NCBI RefSeq assembly: GCF_019711395.1
Contig: NZ_JAIGNL010000002.1
Coordinates: forward strand, 310,001-374,000
Length of the DNA stretch: 64,000 nucleotides
Direction: 5' to 3'
Source of the DNA: Qipengyuania xiapuensis
GTDB taxonomy: Bacteria; Pseudomonadota; Alphaproteobacteria; Sphingomonadales; Sphingomonadaceae
Part shown: piece after piece, positions 7,934 to 17,218 of the stretch
Layout of the letters: the number at the start of each line of letters is the position of its first letter
Position numbering within the stretch: position 1 is the stretch's first letter
Program-made: the position numbers and the translations under genes
The notes under the pieces: model-generated
The model's database searches: none
Seen by the model: only the letters and a program-made list of their open reading frames with translations
What the model was told of the DNA's origin: nothing

Positions 7934-9688
7934 TCAGTCGAGCTCGGAGATTTCCTGCCCGTCCTCGCTGGTGAAGGGGAAGGTATCGATCCCCAGTTCA
8001 TTCAGGCGGTTGACCATTGCGCGCGCTTCGTCGCGGCTGCCGAAGGGCCCCGCAAGCAGCCGGTTCGCCTCGCCCCACGGCGTGGTGAACGGGCCCTTGT
8101 CGTCGAGCGCGCCCTGCGCATTGCGCGCTATCCGGCGCCAGTCGAACCCAAGTGCGCGCAGATCGCGGCCCGTTGCCACCTGCACCCAATGGCGCTCGGG
8201 ATGGCGTTCGACCACGGGTGCGGCAGGTGCGCCTTCGAGCGGATAGATACGCTCGCCCTCGGCGCTGCTGAAGGGGAAGGAATCGATGCCATTGGCCCTC
8301 AACCGGCTGACGACATCCCTTGCCTCGGAGGCGCTGCCATAGGGCCCTGCTAGCAGCCGGTTTGCCTCGCCCCAGGGGGCGGTAAAAGCGCTCTTGCCCG
8401 ACAATTCGCCGCCGGCGTTGCGGCTGATCCGGCGCCAGTCGAAACCGAGCGCGCTGATATCCCTGCCCGTGGCGACCTGCACCCAGTGGCGGGCAGGCTC
8501 TGCGGGCGGTGACGGCTCGTCCACCTCGCGCGGTGCCTCGATGGCGGTGATGTCGACCGCTCCGGTGCGCGGCGCCGTCGTCCCCGTTGCCGCAAGGTCG
8601 AAATTGGCGAATGCGTCATCGACGCTCTGGGCCGGCGCTGGTGGCGGCGGAGGTGGCGGCGGAGGAGGAGGAGGCGGCGGCGGGGCCGGCGCAGGAGTCG
8701 GAGTTGGTGTCGGCGTCGGCCTCGGGGCGGGCTCTGCAGCAGCCTGCTGCGGCCTCCTGCGCAACTGTGTGCGCTCGAGCGGATCGGAAGCGCGGCGGGT
8801 GCGGCGTTCCTGTTCCTCGCGCACCCGGCCGAGAGCCGGACCGCTCGGCGCGAGCGAGGCATCGGCATTGCGCACGCTGGCCGCCGACGATCCCTCGTAT
8901 GCAGCGATATCGGCATCGTCCCGCCCGATCAGCGCAGTGCGCGGGAAAACGCCCAGCGATCCGGCGGCGGCCTGCTGCGCCGAGGTCAGTCGCGGCATGT
9001 AGCGCAGATAGGGCTCGATACGGTTCGCGGCGGGAGCGCGCATCATGTCGTTGGCGATCTGGACCGCGGCATCCGCTTCGCCGAGGATCGCGAGGCCGAA
9101 AGCGCGAGTGCGGAACGCGGCAAGGTCGCCTTGCTCGAGGAGCGGCAGCAGGGTCGCCTCGAAAGCAGGCTTGTTGCCCGAAATTGCCTGGCTCAGTGCA
9201 AGGTGGCGGCGCACCTCGGGATCGTCTTCTACGGACAGCGCCAGTCGGTAGAGTTCCTGCGCGCTAGCATTGTCACCCACGAGATCGAATGCGAGCGCGC
9301 GATCCGCCGCCATGGTCGCTTCGGCGACTCCGCCCTGCTCTGCACGGGCGAAGAGCCTGAGTGCCTCGACCGGTCGGCGCGAGCGCGTATAGGCGCGGGC
9401 AAGGCCCAGCGAGACGCGGGAATTGGAAGGAGCAATATCCTCTGCCCTGCCGAAAAACCCGATCGCAGCGGCGATATCGCCCAGTTTGAGCGCGGCTTCC
9501 CCGGCATCGATGAGCGCCGCGACGTCACCCGAATTGCGCGCAAGGCGCTGGAGCGCATCGCCCAGTTCCTGTGCCCCGGGCGCAGGCAGGGCCTGCACGA
9601 CTTCCTGCGCCGAAGCAGGAACCAGTCCTGCGACCAGTGCCGAGGCGGCTACGCCGGCCGCCCAATACATACGAGACTTGCGAACCAT
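7934..9688 (-). CDS. TPR protein with two tandem SPOR domains
   Basis: The ATG at 9688 is chosen because AAAGG lies 6 bases upstream. The 584-residue protein has an export signal (residues 1-28, ending VPASAQ), a TPR-like helical region (about 35-235), a Thr/Pro linker with 15 consecutive prolines (336-350), and two C-terminal SPOR domains (about 400-481 and 499-580). The copies share HWVQVATGRD, ALGFDWRRI, PWGEANRLLAGP and GID-FPF, so they arose by internal duplication with a 99-residue period. Family knowledge: SPOR domains bind glycan strands stripped of stem peptides at the division septum. The position 44 bases after ftsZ supports an envelope or septal role. Sec export to the periplasm is inferred. 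Confidence 0.85.
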   Translation of the reverse strand: MVRKSRMYWAAGVAASALVAGLVPASAQEVVQALPAPGAQELGDALQRLARNSGDVAALIDAGEAALKLGDIAAAIGFFGRAEDIAPSNSRVSLGLARAYTRSRRPVEALRLFARAEQGGVAEATMAADRALAFDLVGDNASAQELYRLALSVEDDPEVRRHLALSQAISGNKPAFEATLLPLLEQGDLAAFRTRAFGLAILGEADAAVQIANDMMRAPAANRIEPYLRYMPRLTSAQQAAAGSLGVFPRTALIGRDDADIAAYEGSSAASVRNADASLAPSGPALGRVREEQERRTRRASDPLERTQLRRRPQQAAAEPAPRPTPTPTPTPAPAPPPPPPPPPPPPPPPAPAQSVDDAFANFDLAATGTTAPRTGAVDITAIEAPREVDEPSPPAEPARHWVQVATGRDISALGFDWRRISRNAGGELSGKSAFTAPWGEANRLLAGPYGSASEARDVVSRLRANGIDSFPFSSAEGERIYPLEGAPAAPVVERHPERHWVQVATGRDLRALGFDWRRIARNAQGALDDKGPFTTPWGEANRLLAGPFGSRDEARAMVNRLNELGIDTFPFTSEDGQEISELD

Positions 9689-9732
9689 GTTGCCTTTCAA
9701 ACGCACCAGGGGGCGCGAAGGTTCAGGCCTTC

Positions 9733-11505
9733 TTACTGGTTGTTCTGGCGACCGAGGAAGCGCGGGATGTTGAGTGCGCCGCTGCCGCCCTCGTCATCAT
9801 CCTCGTCCTCGTCATCTTCGACTGCACCCGAACCGCGCGACAGGTTTGCCATCCGCTCGAACAGCGTGCTGCCCTGCGGCGTACCGCCACCTGCTGCAGC
9901 GCCCGCGGCGCCTGCTACACCGGCCGCTCCAGCACCACCTGCTGCTCCGCCTTCGGAACCGCCACCTGCGGCGGGACCGCGGTTTGGCTTGGTTGCCAGC
10001 GGGCTCTGGCCCTCGGCGATCTGGTCGGCACCGAGCTCGAGCTCGCCGCCCTGCCCGTCGTCCATCGGATCGGACAGGTCGAGCGGCGGCGGAGTGTTGC
10101 CGTCGTTCTCGTCGGTCCAGCCTTCGGAAACTTCACCGGCTTCGCCGAAGCCGCTGTCGTCCGCGGGAGGAGGCACGCTGCCTTCATCCGCGTAGTCGTC
10201 GAATTCCGCGGTTTCTTCTTCGCGCATGCCGGCGAGCGGGTCGACGATGCCGTCTACGTCATCGTCGTCGTGGCCGAAATCGCCCGCGTCGGCCGGCGAA
10301 AGACCTTCCTCGGCAAACGGCTCTTCGGCAGGTTCTTCTTCGAAACTCGCAACCGGCTCCGGCTCGGGCTCAGCCTGCGGTTCGGGAGCGGCGACAGGCT
10401 CGGGCTCGGCCGAGAGACCTTCGCTCAGTTCGAACGGCTCTTCCTCGCCAGCGTCTTCCTGAAGGTCGAGGACCGGGCGCTGCGGTGCACGCTGCGGTGC
10501 CATCGAGAAGCTGCGCGGCTGCGCCGAGGCGGTCGAACCGTCCTGTTCTATACCGGTGGCAACAACCGAAACACGGATCTTGCCGTCGAGTTCGGGGTTG
10601 AACGCCGAACCCCAGATGATGTTGGCGTCTTCGTCGACCAGCTCGCGGATGTGGTTTGCCGCTTCGTCAACTTCGAGTAGCTTCATGTCCTCGCCGCCGA
10701 TGATCGAGATGATCACGCCCTTGGCGCCGGTCATGCTGACACCGTCGAGCAGCGGGTTGGCGATGGCACGTTCGGCGGCCTCGAGAGCGCGATTGTCGCC
10801 CTCGCCCTCGCCGGTGCCCATCATGGCCTTGCCCATTTCGCTCATCACCGAGCGAACGTCGGCGAAGTCGAGGTTGATCAGGCCAGGCATCACCATCAGG
10901 TCGGTAATCGAGCGTACGCCCTGCTGGAGCACTTCGTCGGCCAGCGCGAAGGCTTCCTTGAAGGTGGTGTCTGCCTTGGCGACCAGGAACAGGTTCTGGT
11001 TCGGAATGACGATCAGCGTGTCGACGTGCTTCTGCAGCTCGTCGATGCCGGCTTCTGCGGCGCGCATGCGGCGCGTGCCTTCGAAGAGGAACGGCTTGGT
11101 GACGACGCCCACGGTCAGGACGCCCTTCTTGCGGGCAGCCTCCGCGATGACCGGAGCGGCACCTGTACCCGTACCGCCGCCCATGCCGGCAGCGATGAAG
11201 CACATGTTCACGCCTTCCATCGCGTCTTCGATGTCTTCGAACGTTTCTTCGGCAGCGGCCTTGCCCACTTCGGGGCGTGCGCCTGCGCCGAGACCGCCGG
11301 TAATGTCGGGACCGAGCTGGATGCGCTTTTCAGCCGGCGAACTGGCCAGTGCCTGCGCATCGGTGTTGGCGACGATGAAATCAACGCCTTCGATTTCGGA
11401 GTCCATCATGTTGGCGATGGCGTTGCCGCCAGCACCGCCGACGCCGACAACCATGATCTTGGGGCGCATGTCGTCGCTGGAAGCGGGTCCGATATTGATG
11501 CTCAT
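9733..11505 (-). CDS. ftsZ: Cell division protein FtsZ, long C-terminal linker
   Basis: FtsZ is the tubulin-like GTPase that forms the Z-ring. The GTP-binding signature GGGTGTG is at residues 109-115 and the catalytic T7 loop NLDFADV at 211-217. The globular part ends near residue 320. An acidic, Gly/Ala/Pro-rich linker of roughly 250 residues follows, and the chain ends [12 protein letters not shown], the conserved C-terminal peptide that binds FtsA and other partners. At 590 residues it is much longer than E. coli FtsZ (383) but in the alphaproteobacterial range. AAAGGGA lies about 9 bases before the ATG. It is last in the dcw cluster, 137 bases after ftsA, with its own regulatory region. 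Confidence 0.97.
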   Translation of the reverse strand: MSINIGPASSDDMRPKIMVVGVGGAGGNAIANMMDSEIEGVDFIVANTDAQALASSPAEKRIQLGPDITGGLGAGARPEVGKAAAEETFEDIEDAMEGVNMCFIAAGMGGGTGTGAAPVIAEAARKKGVLTVGVVTKPFLFEGTRRMRAAEAGIDELQKHVDTLIVIPNQNLFLVAKADTTFKEAFALADEVLQQGVRSITDLMVMPGLINLDFADVRSVMSEMGKAMMGTGEGEGDNRALEAAERAIANPLLDGVSMTGAKGVIISIIGGEDMKLLEVDEAANHIRELVDEDANIIWGSAFNPELDGKIRVSVVATGIEQDGSTASAQPRSFSMAPQRAPQRPVLDLQEDAGEEEPFELSEGLSAEPEPVAAPEPQAEPEPEPVASFEEEPAEEPFAEEGLSPADAGDFGHDDDDVDGIVDPLAGMREEETAEFDDYADEGSVPPPADDSGFGEAGEVSEGWTDENDGNTPPPLDLSDPMDDGQGGELELGADQIAEGQSPLATKPNRGPAAGGGSEGGAAGGAGAAGVAGAAGAAAGGGTPQGSTLFERMANLSRGSGAVEDDEDEDDDEGGSGALNIPRFLGRQNNQ

Positions 11506-11568
11506 TTACTGGTCCCTTTGGGAATAAATTTCGGCTTCTGCCTGTCCTTGCACCTTTTGGCACAAAGC

Positions 11569-11605
11569 GAATCTCGCATGCAAAGGTTAAATGCCTTTAT
11601 CCACA
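11569..11605. promoter_or_regulatory. ftsZ upstream region: DnaA box and GANTC methylation site
   Basis: TTATCCACA (11597-11605, plus orientation) matches the DnaA-box consensus exactly and lies 92-100 bases upstream of the ftsZ ATG. GAATC (11569-11573) fits the CcrM target GANTC. An imperfect dyad (AAAGG and CCTTT around TTAAATG) lies just beside the box. In Caulobacter, ftsZ transcription is known to respond to DnaA and to GANTC methylation; that the same holds here is inference. No core promoter was assigned with confidence in 11506-11642. Confidence 0.55.
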
Positions 11606-11642
11606 AGGCCCAAGCGTTGTTTCCTGCGGTATTCCGCGCGGC

Positions 11643-12944
11643 TCAGAAATACTCGCGCACCGCCTGCATGACCCTGTTAACCAGCCCGAGGCCCGAATAG
11701 CGGCGGGTCGGCTGGTAACTCGGTCCGACCGTGCGAATATCGACCGGGTCCTCGACCGCGTAGAGACACAGGCCTGCAAGCGTTGCGAAACCGGGTGTCG
11801 CATGCGCTTCGGGAAGGCCACGGAGCGCCGGTGGCTTGCCCACGCGGACCGGCAGCCCGAGCGCGCCCTGCATGAATTCTGCAATCCCGTGGAGCTCGGC
11901 TCCGCCGCCTGTGAGGACCACCTGCCCACCATTCGCACCCGAAAATCCCATTGCTTTCAGACCCTTGCCGATCTCGGTGGTCATCGTGCCCAGACGGTCG
12001 GTGACAATCGAAACGAGCTCGGCACGGGGAATGCGGTTCTGCTCGTCGGCGCCGCGTGCCAGCGGGCCGCCCGTCTCGTCGCCCGGAGCATTGACCGGGA
12101 TCATTTCACGGTGATCGCTCGGCGTGGCAATTGCCGAGCCCGCAACGCATTTGAGGCGCTCGGCCTGGCTGCGCCGGATACCCAGCGAGGATGCGATTGC
12201 ATCGGTGATGTCGTTCGACCCCACCGGGATCGACCTGAGGCCAAGCAGCATGCCGCCGGCGTGGACCGAGACATTGGTGACCTGCGCGCCGATTTCGATC
12301 AGCGCCACACCAAGATCGCGCTCCTCGTAGGAAAGGCATGCATGGGCCGCTGCAAGCGGACTGGCGACGACACCCTCGACATCGAGATGGGCACTTTGCA
12401 CCGCCTCGATCAGGTTACGGACCGGTGCGCCCTCGGCGAGCGTCACGTGGATGTCGACCCCCAAGGCCTCAGCGTGGAGACCTGTCGGGTCGGCTACGCC
12501 GTGGGCACCGTCGAGCGTGTAGTGCGCCGGCTGGGCATGGAGCACCATGCGCCCGTCGGGCTGGATATGGTCGCGCGCTGCAAACAGCAGGTGTTCGATA
12601 TCGTCTTCATCGATGCGCCTGCCGCCGATCGCGATCTCGACGCTCGAAATCTTGCTGGAGAGACCCGCGCCCGCGCAGCCGATCCATACGCTCGAAACGC
12701 TGGTGTTGGCGTTCGCCTCTGCGGTTTCCACGGCGCTGCGGATTGCGTGCGTGGCGGCGCGCATGTCGGTGACATAACCGCGCTTGATGCCCTCGGCCCT
12801 GCGGTGCGAGGAGCCGAGGACGATCATCTCCTCGTCCTCTGCCTGCCCCATGATCATGGCAGACACACGGAACGAGCCGATGTTGACCGCGGCAAAGACG
12901 CGGCTGATGCGTGGCAAGGGAGCGTTCGCGGGCGTCGCCATCAT
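11643..12944 (-). CDS. ftsA: Cell division protein FtsA
   Basis: FtsA is the actin-like ATPase that anchors FtsZ to the membrane. Phosphate and adenosine motifs are visible: VNIGSFRVSAMIMG near residues 18-31, LIEIGAQVTNVSVHAGGML in the middle, and VVLTGGGAELHGIAEF toward the C-terminus. The C-terminal stretch GLVNRVMQAVREYF is an amphipathic membrane-targeting helix. The start lies at ATGATG: the first ATG (12944) overlaps the ftsQ stop and the second (12941) is equally possible. About 433 residues, typical for the family. It is coupled to ftsQ and followed by a 137-base gap before ftsZ. Confidence 0.95.
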   Translation of the reverse strand: MMATPANAPLPRISRVFAAVNIGSFRVSAMIMGQAEDEEMIVLGSSHRRAEGIKRGYVTDMRAATHAIRSAVETAEANANTSVSSVWIGCAGAGLSSKISSVEIAIGGRRIDEDDIEHLLFAARDHIQPDGRMVLHAQPAHYTLDGAHGVADPTGLHAEALGVDIHVTLAEGAPVRNLIEAVQSAHLDVEGVVASPLAAAHACLSYEERDLGVALIEIGAQVTNVSVHAGGMLLGLRSIPVGSNDITDAIASSLGIRRSQAERLKCVAGSAIATPSDHREMIPVNAPGDETGGPLARGADEQNRIPRAELVSIVTDRLGTMTTEIGKGLKAMGFSGANGGQVVLTGGGAELHGIAEFMQGALGLPVRVGKPPALRGLPEAHATPGFATLAGLCLYAVEDPVDIRTVGPSYQPTRRYSGLGLVNRVMQAVREYF

Positions 12945-13849
12945 TCGCCCTCCACCGCAGCGCTCATCTCGCGCGGGCAAGGCCCGTCCGCGCAGCGCAG
13001 ATAGGCACGGTCGGGCACGCGCATGTCGATCGCGACCGCCTTGCCTCCGATCAGTCGGTTGCGGCCGTCCATCTCGGCGAATTTCACGAGTGCGGCCGGC
13101 CCTTTGTCGCCCTCGGGAAGCGCGAGCAACTGGCCGGACTTGAAGCGCAGGTTCCAGCGGCGGTTGCCGACCCATTCGGCGCCCGCGATCTGCGGCTTGA
13201 GCGCCGGCGCGGCATCGAGCAGGCGGCCAAGCTCGGCGACCTGCTTCTGCGCGCCCGGCCCCCAGATCAGCAACATGCCCTCGGCCTCGTCGCGCGAAAT
13301 CGGCTCGAGCTCGTGCCCGCTCGCATCGACCAAGATCAGCCGGTCGGGCTTCTGGACTACGGCGTGCGGCTCACGCTCGACGATATCGATGCGCAGCAGG
13401 TCGGGCAGCTGTCGCGAGACGCGGGCATCGGCCACCCAGGAAAGCTCCAGCAGCCGATCGCGGATCGCATCGACCTCGACCAGTGGCATCGGCCGGTCCT
13501 GCTCGCCCAGTACACGCTCGAAGACGGCCTGCTTGCTGAGGCGCTCCACGCCGGTCACGCGCACACGGTCGACCTCGAAGCCCGCGCGGCTCGCCGACTT
13601 GGCAAGCTCAGTCCGAGCTATCTCGGGCACACCCGCATAGCTGGCCGCAAACCATGCGACCGTAAGGCCGGCCGCGGCGATCATGACCATGAAGAACTTG
13701 TGCCACTGCTCCTCGGTGAAGGGCAGCGCGGCCATCGCGCGGTCGAGAAGGCCAGAGGTATGCCGCTTGGCGGCGCGTGCCTTTTGCGTGCGGCTGCGCG
13801 CCGCAGCCGAGCGGCGCACGCCAGTCGGCTTGCGCTTGACCTTAGCCAT
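12941..13849 (-). CDS. ftsQ: Cell division protein FtsQ
   Basis: This bitopic divisome protein has about 302 residues. Its Lys/Arg-rich cytoplasmic tail (MAKVKRKPTGVRRSAAARSR) precedes one membrane helix (about residues 52-72, FFMVMIAAAGLTVAWFAASYAG). Next come the POTRA domain (VDRVRVTGVERLSKQAVFERVLG) and a beta domain with SWVADARVSRQLPDLLRIDI. The start is MAKVKRK at 13849, overlapping the ddl stop by 8 bases (ATGGCTAA); a longer in-frame start would lie deep inside ddl. It overlaps ftsA at its own stop. Role: links the early Z-ring to FtsW/FtsI through FtsBL-type partners. Confidence 0.93.
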   Translation of the reverse strand: MAKVKRKPTGVRRSAAARSRTQKARAAKRHTSGLLDRAMAALPFTEEQWHKFFMVMIAAAGLTVAWFAASYAGVPEIARTELAKSASRAGFEVDRVRVTGVERLSKQAVFERVLGEQDRPMPLVEVDAIRDRLLELSWVADARVSRQLPDLLRIDIVEREPHAVVQKPDRLILVDASGHELEPISRDEAEGMLLIWGPGAQKQVAELGRLLDAAPALKPQIAGAEWVGNRRWNLRFKSGQLLALPEGDKGPAALVKFAEMDGRNRLIGGKAVAIDMRVPDRAYLRCADGPCPREMSAAVEGE

Positions 13850-14822
13850 CCTTGGCTCCGGCAGGTCCCTTGCGCTTGTGATCGCGCAGTGCGGCGGCGA
13901 TGATCGTCTCGACCAGCTCGCCATATTCGATGCCGGCGTGCTTCGCCTGCTCGGGCACGAGGCTGAGCGGCGTCATGCCCGGCTGGGTGTTGGTCTCGAG
14001 CACGAAGAGACCGTCCTCGCCCTGCTCCTCGTCCCAGCGGAAATCGGTCCGGCTCGTGCCCTTGCAGCCGAGCACCTTGTGCGCCTTCAATGCGATCTCG
14101 AGGCACAGGTCGCGGATGTCTTCGGGAATATCCGCCGGGCAGATATGGTCGGTCATGCCGTCGGTGTATTTCGCGTCGAAATCGTAAAAGCCGCTCTTGG
14201 GCTTCAGCTCGGTCACGGCAAGCGCGCGCGGACCGTCCTCGAAATCCACCACCGCCGAGGTCATTTCGCGGCCCTTAATATAGGGCTCGGCGAGGAGCTC
14301 GGGGAAATCCTGCCACGGCCCCTTGGCGCTGCGTGCGATGGGATTGCCGTGATTGCTCTCGTCGGTGACGATGGCGACGCCGACCGAGCTGCCCTCGTTG
14401 ACCGGCTTCAGCACATAGGGACGTGCGATCGGATCGCGCTCGAACAGGTCCTCGCTCTTCACGATGCGCCCGCCGGGCATGGGAATACCATGCGGCACCA
14501 GCGCCTGCTTGGTCAGCTGCTTGTCGATGGCGATCACCGAGGTGGCGAGGCCCGAATGGGTGTAGGGAATGCCCATCAGGTCGAGCATGCCCTGCACGCT
14601 ACCATCTTCGCCCGGTACGCCATGGAGCGCGTTGAACACGACATCGGGCGCGGTTTCGGCGATGCGGGCGGCAACCTGCCGGTCCATATCGATCCGCGTG
14701 ACCTTGTGGCCGCGTTCTTCAAGCGCCTTCGCGACGCCTTCGCCCGACATGAGGCTGACCGGGCGCTCGTTCGCCCAGCCGCCCATCAGGACTGCAACAT
14801 GGAGTTTGGGGAGATCGGTCAT
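13842..14822 (-). CDS. ddl: D-alanine--D-alanine ligase
   Basis: Ddl joins two D-Ala with ATP for the peptidoglycan stem peptide, in the cytoplasm. The 326-residue protein has the ATP-grasp layout: N-terminal VAVLMGGWANERPVSLMSG, FNALHGVPGEDGSVQGMLDLMGIPYTHS (split here as FNALHGVPGEDG and QGMLDLMGIPYTHSG), the ATP-binding YVLKPVNEGSSVGV, and the metal/phosphate site FVLETNTQPGMT. It lies 9 bases after murB and overlaps ftsQ. Length and motifs are normal for DdlB. Confidence 0.97.
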   Translation of the reverse strand: MTDLPKLHVAVLMGGWANERPVSLMSGEGVAKALEERGHKVTRIDMDRQVAARIAETAPDVVFNALHGVPGEDGSVQGMLDLMGIPYTHSGLATSVIAIDKQLTKQALVPHGIPMPGGRIVKSEDLFERDPIARPYVLKPVNEGSSVGVAIVTDESNHGNPIARSAKGPWQDFPELLAEPYIKGREMTSAVVDFEDGPRALAVTELKPKSGFYDFDAKYTDGMTDHICPADIPEDIRDLCLEIALKAHKVLGCKGTSRTDFRWDEEQGEDGLFVLETNTQPGMTPLSLVPEQAKHAGIEYGELVETIIAAALRDHKRKGPAGAKDG

Positions 14823-14831
14823 ATTCGGTCC

Positions 14832-15797
14832 TTACGGTCGCCCCACACGCTGGATTTCCCATTCGAGCTCGACGCCCGAATGCTCGTAGACACGGCGCTT
14901 CACTTCCTCGCCCAGCCCCTCGATGTCGGCGCTGGTCGCGTTGTCGACGTTGAGGAGGAAATTGGTGTGCTTCTCGCTCACCTGGGCACCGCCCATTTTC
15001 AGGCCGCGACAACCGGCCGCATCGACCAGCTCCCACGCCTTCTTTCCCGGCGGGTTCTTGAAAGTCGATCCGCCGGTTTTCGTGCGGAGCGGCTGCGAAT
15101 TCTCGCGTGCCTCGGCAATCTCGTCCATCTTCGCGCCGATCGCTTCGGGATCGCCCGGCTCGCCCTGGAAACGGGCAGCGACGACCACCGCGCCATCGGG
15201 CAGCGCGGAATGGCGGTAGGTGTACTGGAGGTCGGCGGCGGGCAGCGTGATCAGCTGGCCATCGGGCATCACGACCTCGCAATCGATCAGCACGTCGCTG
15301 ACCTCGCGGCCATAGGCCCCGCCGTTCATCCGCACGAAGCCGCCGACGGTGCCCGGAATGCCGCGCATGAATTCGAGGCCGGCAATGCCCGCATCTCGCG
15401 CGCTGCTGGCAACGAGGATGCCGTGCGCACCGCCGCCGCATGTGACCGTGTGGTCGTCATGCGTTTCGACCTTGGCGAAAGGCTTGCCGAGCTTGATCAC
15501 GACGCCGGGCACGCCGCCATCGCGGACGATCATGTTCGAACCGAGGCCGAGCGCCATGACCGGCAGTGTGCCGTCGAGGCGGGACAGGAAATTCTTGAGA
15601 TCGTCGAGATCGGCCGGCTCGAACAGCCAGTCGGCATTGCCGCCGCTCTTGAACCAGACGAGCTTGGCGAGCGGCGCATCGGGCGTCAGCGTGCCGCGCA
15701 GGCCGGACGTGTCGACAGGCGCTTCGATCCCGCCTTCGACAGCGCAATCGGGCGCCATTCCGTCATCCCAGTTCCAGACATCACCCGGCTGATCCAT
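14832..15797 (-). CDS. murB: UDP-N-acetylenolpyruvoylglucosamine reductase
   Basis: MurB reduces UDP-GlcNAc-enolpyruvate to UDP-MurNAc with NADPH and FAD. The 321-residue product shows FAD-binding elements LGLGSNMIVRDGG and GIPGTVGGFVRMNGGAYG. The active-site serine lies in GGSTFKNP and the C-terminal glutamate in SEKHTNFLLN, both typical of the enzyme. The ATG at 15797 shares one base with the murC TAA stop (TAATG); an in-frame extension further upstream is not family-like. In cytoplasmic order murB follows murC and precedes ddl. Confidence 0.96.
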   Translation of the reverse strand: MDQPGDVWNWDDGMAPDCAVEGGIEAPVDTSGLRGTLTPDAPLAKLVWFKSGGNADWLFEPADLDDLKNFLSRLDGTLPVMALGLGSNMIVRDGGVPGVVIKLGKPFAKVETHDDHTVTCGGGAHGILVASSARDAGIAGLEFMRGIPGTVGGFVRMNGGAYGREVSDVLIDCEVVMPDGQLITLPAADLQYTYRHSALPDGAVVVAARFQGEPGDPEAIGAKMDEIAEARENSQPLRTKTGGSTFKNPPGKKAWELVDAAGCRGLKMGGAQVSEKHTNFLLNVDNATSADIEGLGEEVKRRVYEHSGVELEWEIQRVGRP

Positions 15798-17218
15798 TAC
15801 GAAGCGCGTTCCCTTTCGATGGCATCGGCGAGTCCCGCTGCCCATTTCGTAATGTCGCCTGCCCCGAGGCAGACGATAAGATCGCCCTCTTCGATTTCCC
15901 CAGCGAGTTTCGCTGCAAGGTCCTCGCGGTTCTCGACCGTTTCGGCCGAGCGGTGTCCGCGCGACTTGAGACCCGCCACGAGCGCGGCGCTGTCGACGCC
16001 CTCGATCGGGTCTTCGCCCGCAGCATAGACGGGCGCTGCGTAGACCTGGTCGGCCTCGTTGAAGGCGCTCTGGAAGTCTTCCATCAGGTCGCGCAGGCGC
16101 GTGTAGCGATGCGGCTGGACCACTGCGATGACGCGGTTCTTTGCAGACTCGCGAGCAGCAGAAAGCACGGCGCGGATTTCGACCGGGTGGTGGCCGTAAT
16201 CGTCGATCACGGTCGCGCCGGCCACGGTGCCGACATTGGTGAAACGCCGGCGCACACCGCTGAAGCTGTCGAAGCCGTTGCAGATGACCTCGTCCGGACA
16301 GCCCATCTCGATTGCAACGGCGATCGCGGCGAGCGCGTTCTGGACGTTGTGGCGACCGGGCATCGGGAGCGTCACGTTCTCGATCCGGCGGTCTTCGGCC
16401 TGGTCCTTGGGACCTCGCTGGCGCACGATCACGTCGAAGCGGTTGCCGCCTTCATGCGGCTGGACATTCACCCCGCAGATATCGGCCTGCAGGTTGAAGC
16501 CGTAGGTCACCACGCGGCGGTCACGGACCTTGCCGATCACGGCCTGCACTTCCGGGTGGTCGATGCACAGGATCGCCGCGCCGTAGAACGGCACATTGTG
16601 GATGAACTCGACGAAGGCGTCCTTCACTCCTTCGAAATCACCATAGTGATCGAGGTGCTCTGGATCGATGTTGGTGACTACCGCAATCGTGCCGTCGAGG
16701 CGGAGGAAGCTGCCGTCGCTCTCATCGGCCTCGATCACCATCCAGTCGCTGTCACCGAGGCGGGCGTTCGAACCGTACTGTTCGATAATGCCGCCATTGA
16801 TGACCGTGGGATCGACCTTGCCGCTGTCGAGCAGCGCGGCGATCATGCTGGTGGTGGTTGTCTTGCCGTGCGTTCCGGCGACCGCGATGGTCGACTTGAG
16901 GCGCATGAGCTCGGCGAGCATTTCCGCGCGCTTCACGACCGGGATGCGGTTTTCGAGCGCGTGCGCGACCTCGGGATTGGTCCGGCGAACCGCGGTCGAA
17001 GTGACCACCACTGCGGCACCTTCGACGTTCTCGGGCGCATGGCCGATCTTCACGTCGATGCCCTGCTCGCGCAGCCGCTCGACAGTGGGACCCTCGTTGA
17101 TGTCCGAACCCTGCACCGAATAGCCGAGGTTGTTCATCACCTCCGCGATGCCCGACATGCCGATGCCGCCGATGCCGACGAAATGGATGGTCCCGATATC
17201 GGTAGGTACGCCCTTCAT
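15797..17218 (-). CDS. murC: UDP-N-acetylmuramate--L-alanine ligase
   Basis: MurC adds L-Ala to UDP-MurNAc with ATP. The 473-residue protein starts [23 protein letters not shown], with the N-terminal Rossmann glycine loop, and has the ATP loop [12 protein letters not shown] near residue 120 and the DESDGSFL and [12 protein letters not shown] regions of Mur ligases. The start ATG (17218) overlaps the murG stop as ATGA, which decides it against a much longer in-frame extension. It is coupled to murB at its 3' end. Confidence 0.97.
   Translation of the reverse strand: MKGVPTDIGTIHFVGIGGIGMSGIAEVMNNLGYSVQGSDINEGPTVERLREQGIDVKIGHAPENVEGAAVVVTSTAVRRTNPEVAHALENRIPVVKRAEMLAELMRLKSTIAVAGTHGKTTTTSMIAALLDSGKVDPTVINGGIIEQYGSNARLGDSDWMVIEADESDGSFLRLDGTIAVVTNIDPEHLDHYGDFEGVKDAFVEFIHNVPFYGAAILCIDHPEVQAVIGKVRDRRVVTYGFNLQADICGVNVQPHEGGNRFDVIVRQRGPKDQAEDRRIENVTLPMPGRHNVQNALAAIAVAIEMGCPDEVICNGFDSFSGVRRRFTNVGTVAGATVIDDYGHHPVEIRAVLSAARESAKNRVIAVVQPHRYTRLRDLMEDFQSAFNEADQVYAAPVYAAGEDPIEGVDSAALVAGLKSRGHRSAETVENREDLAAKLAGEIEEGDLIVCLGAGDITKWAAGLADAIERERAS

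Noticed and set aside
13683..16028. Long open frame of about 780 codons on the plus strand opposite ftsQ, ddl and murB
   Set aside because: Antisense to three well-identified genes. It lacks any recognised motif, and its Arg/Ala/Gly-rich composition is what high-GC antisense frames show.
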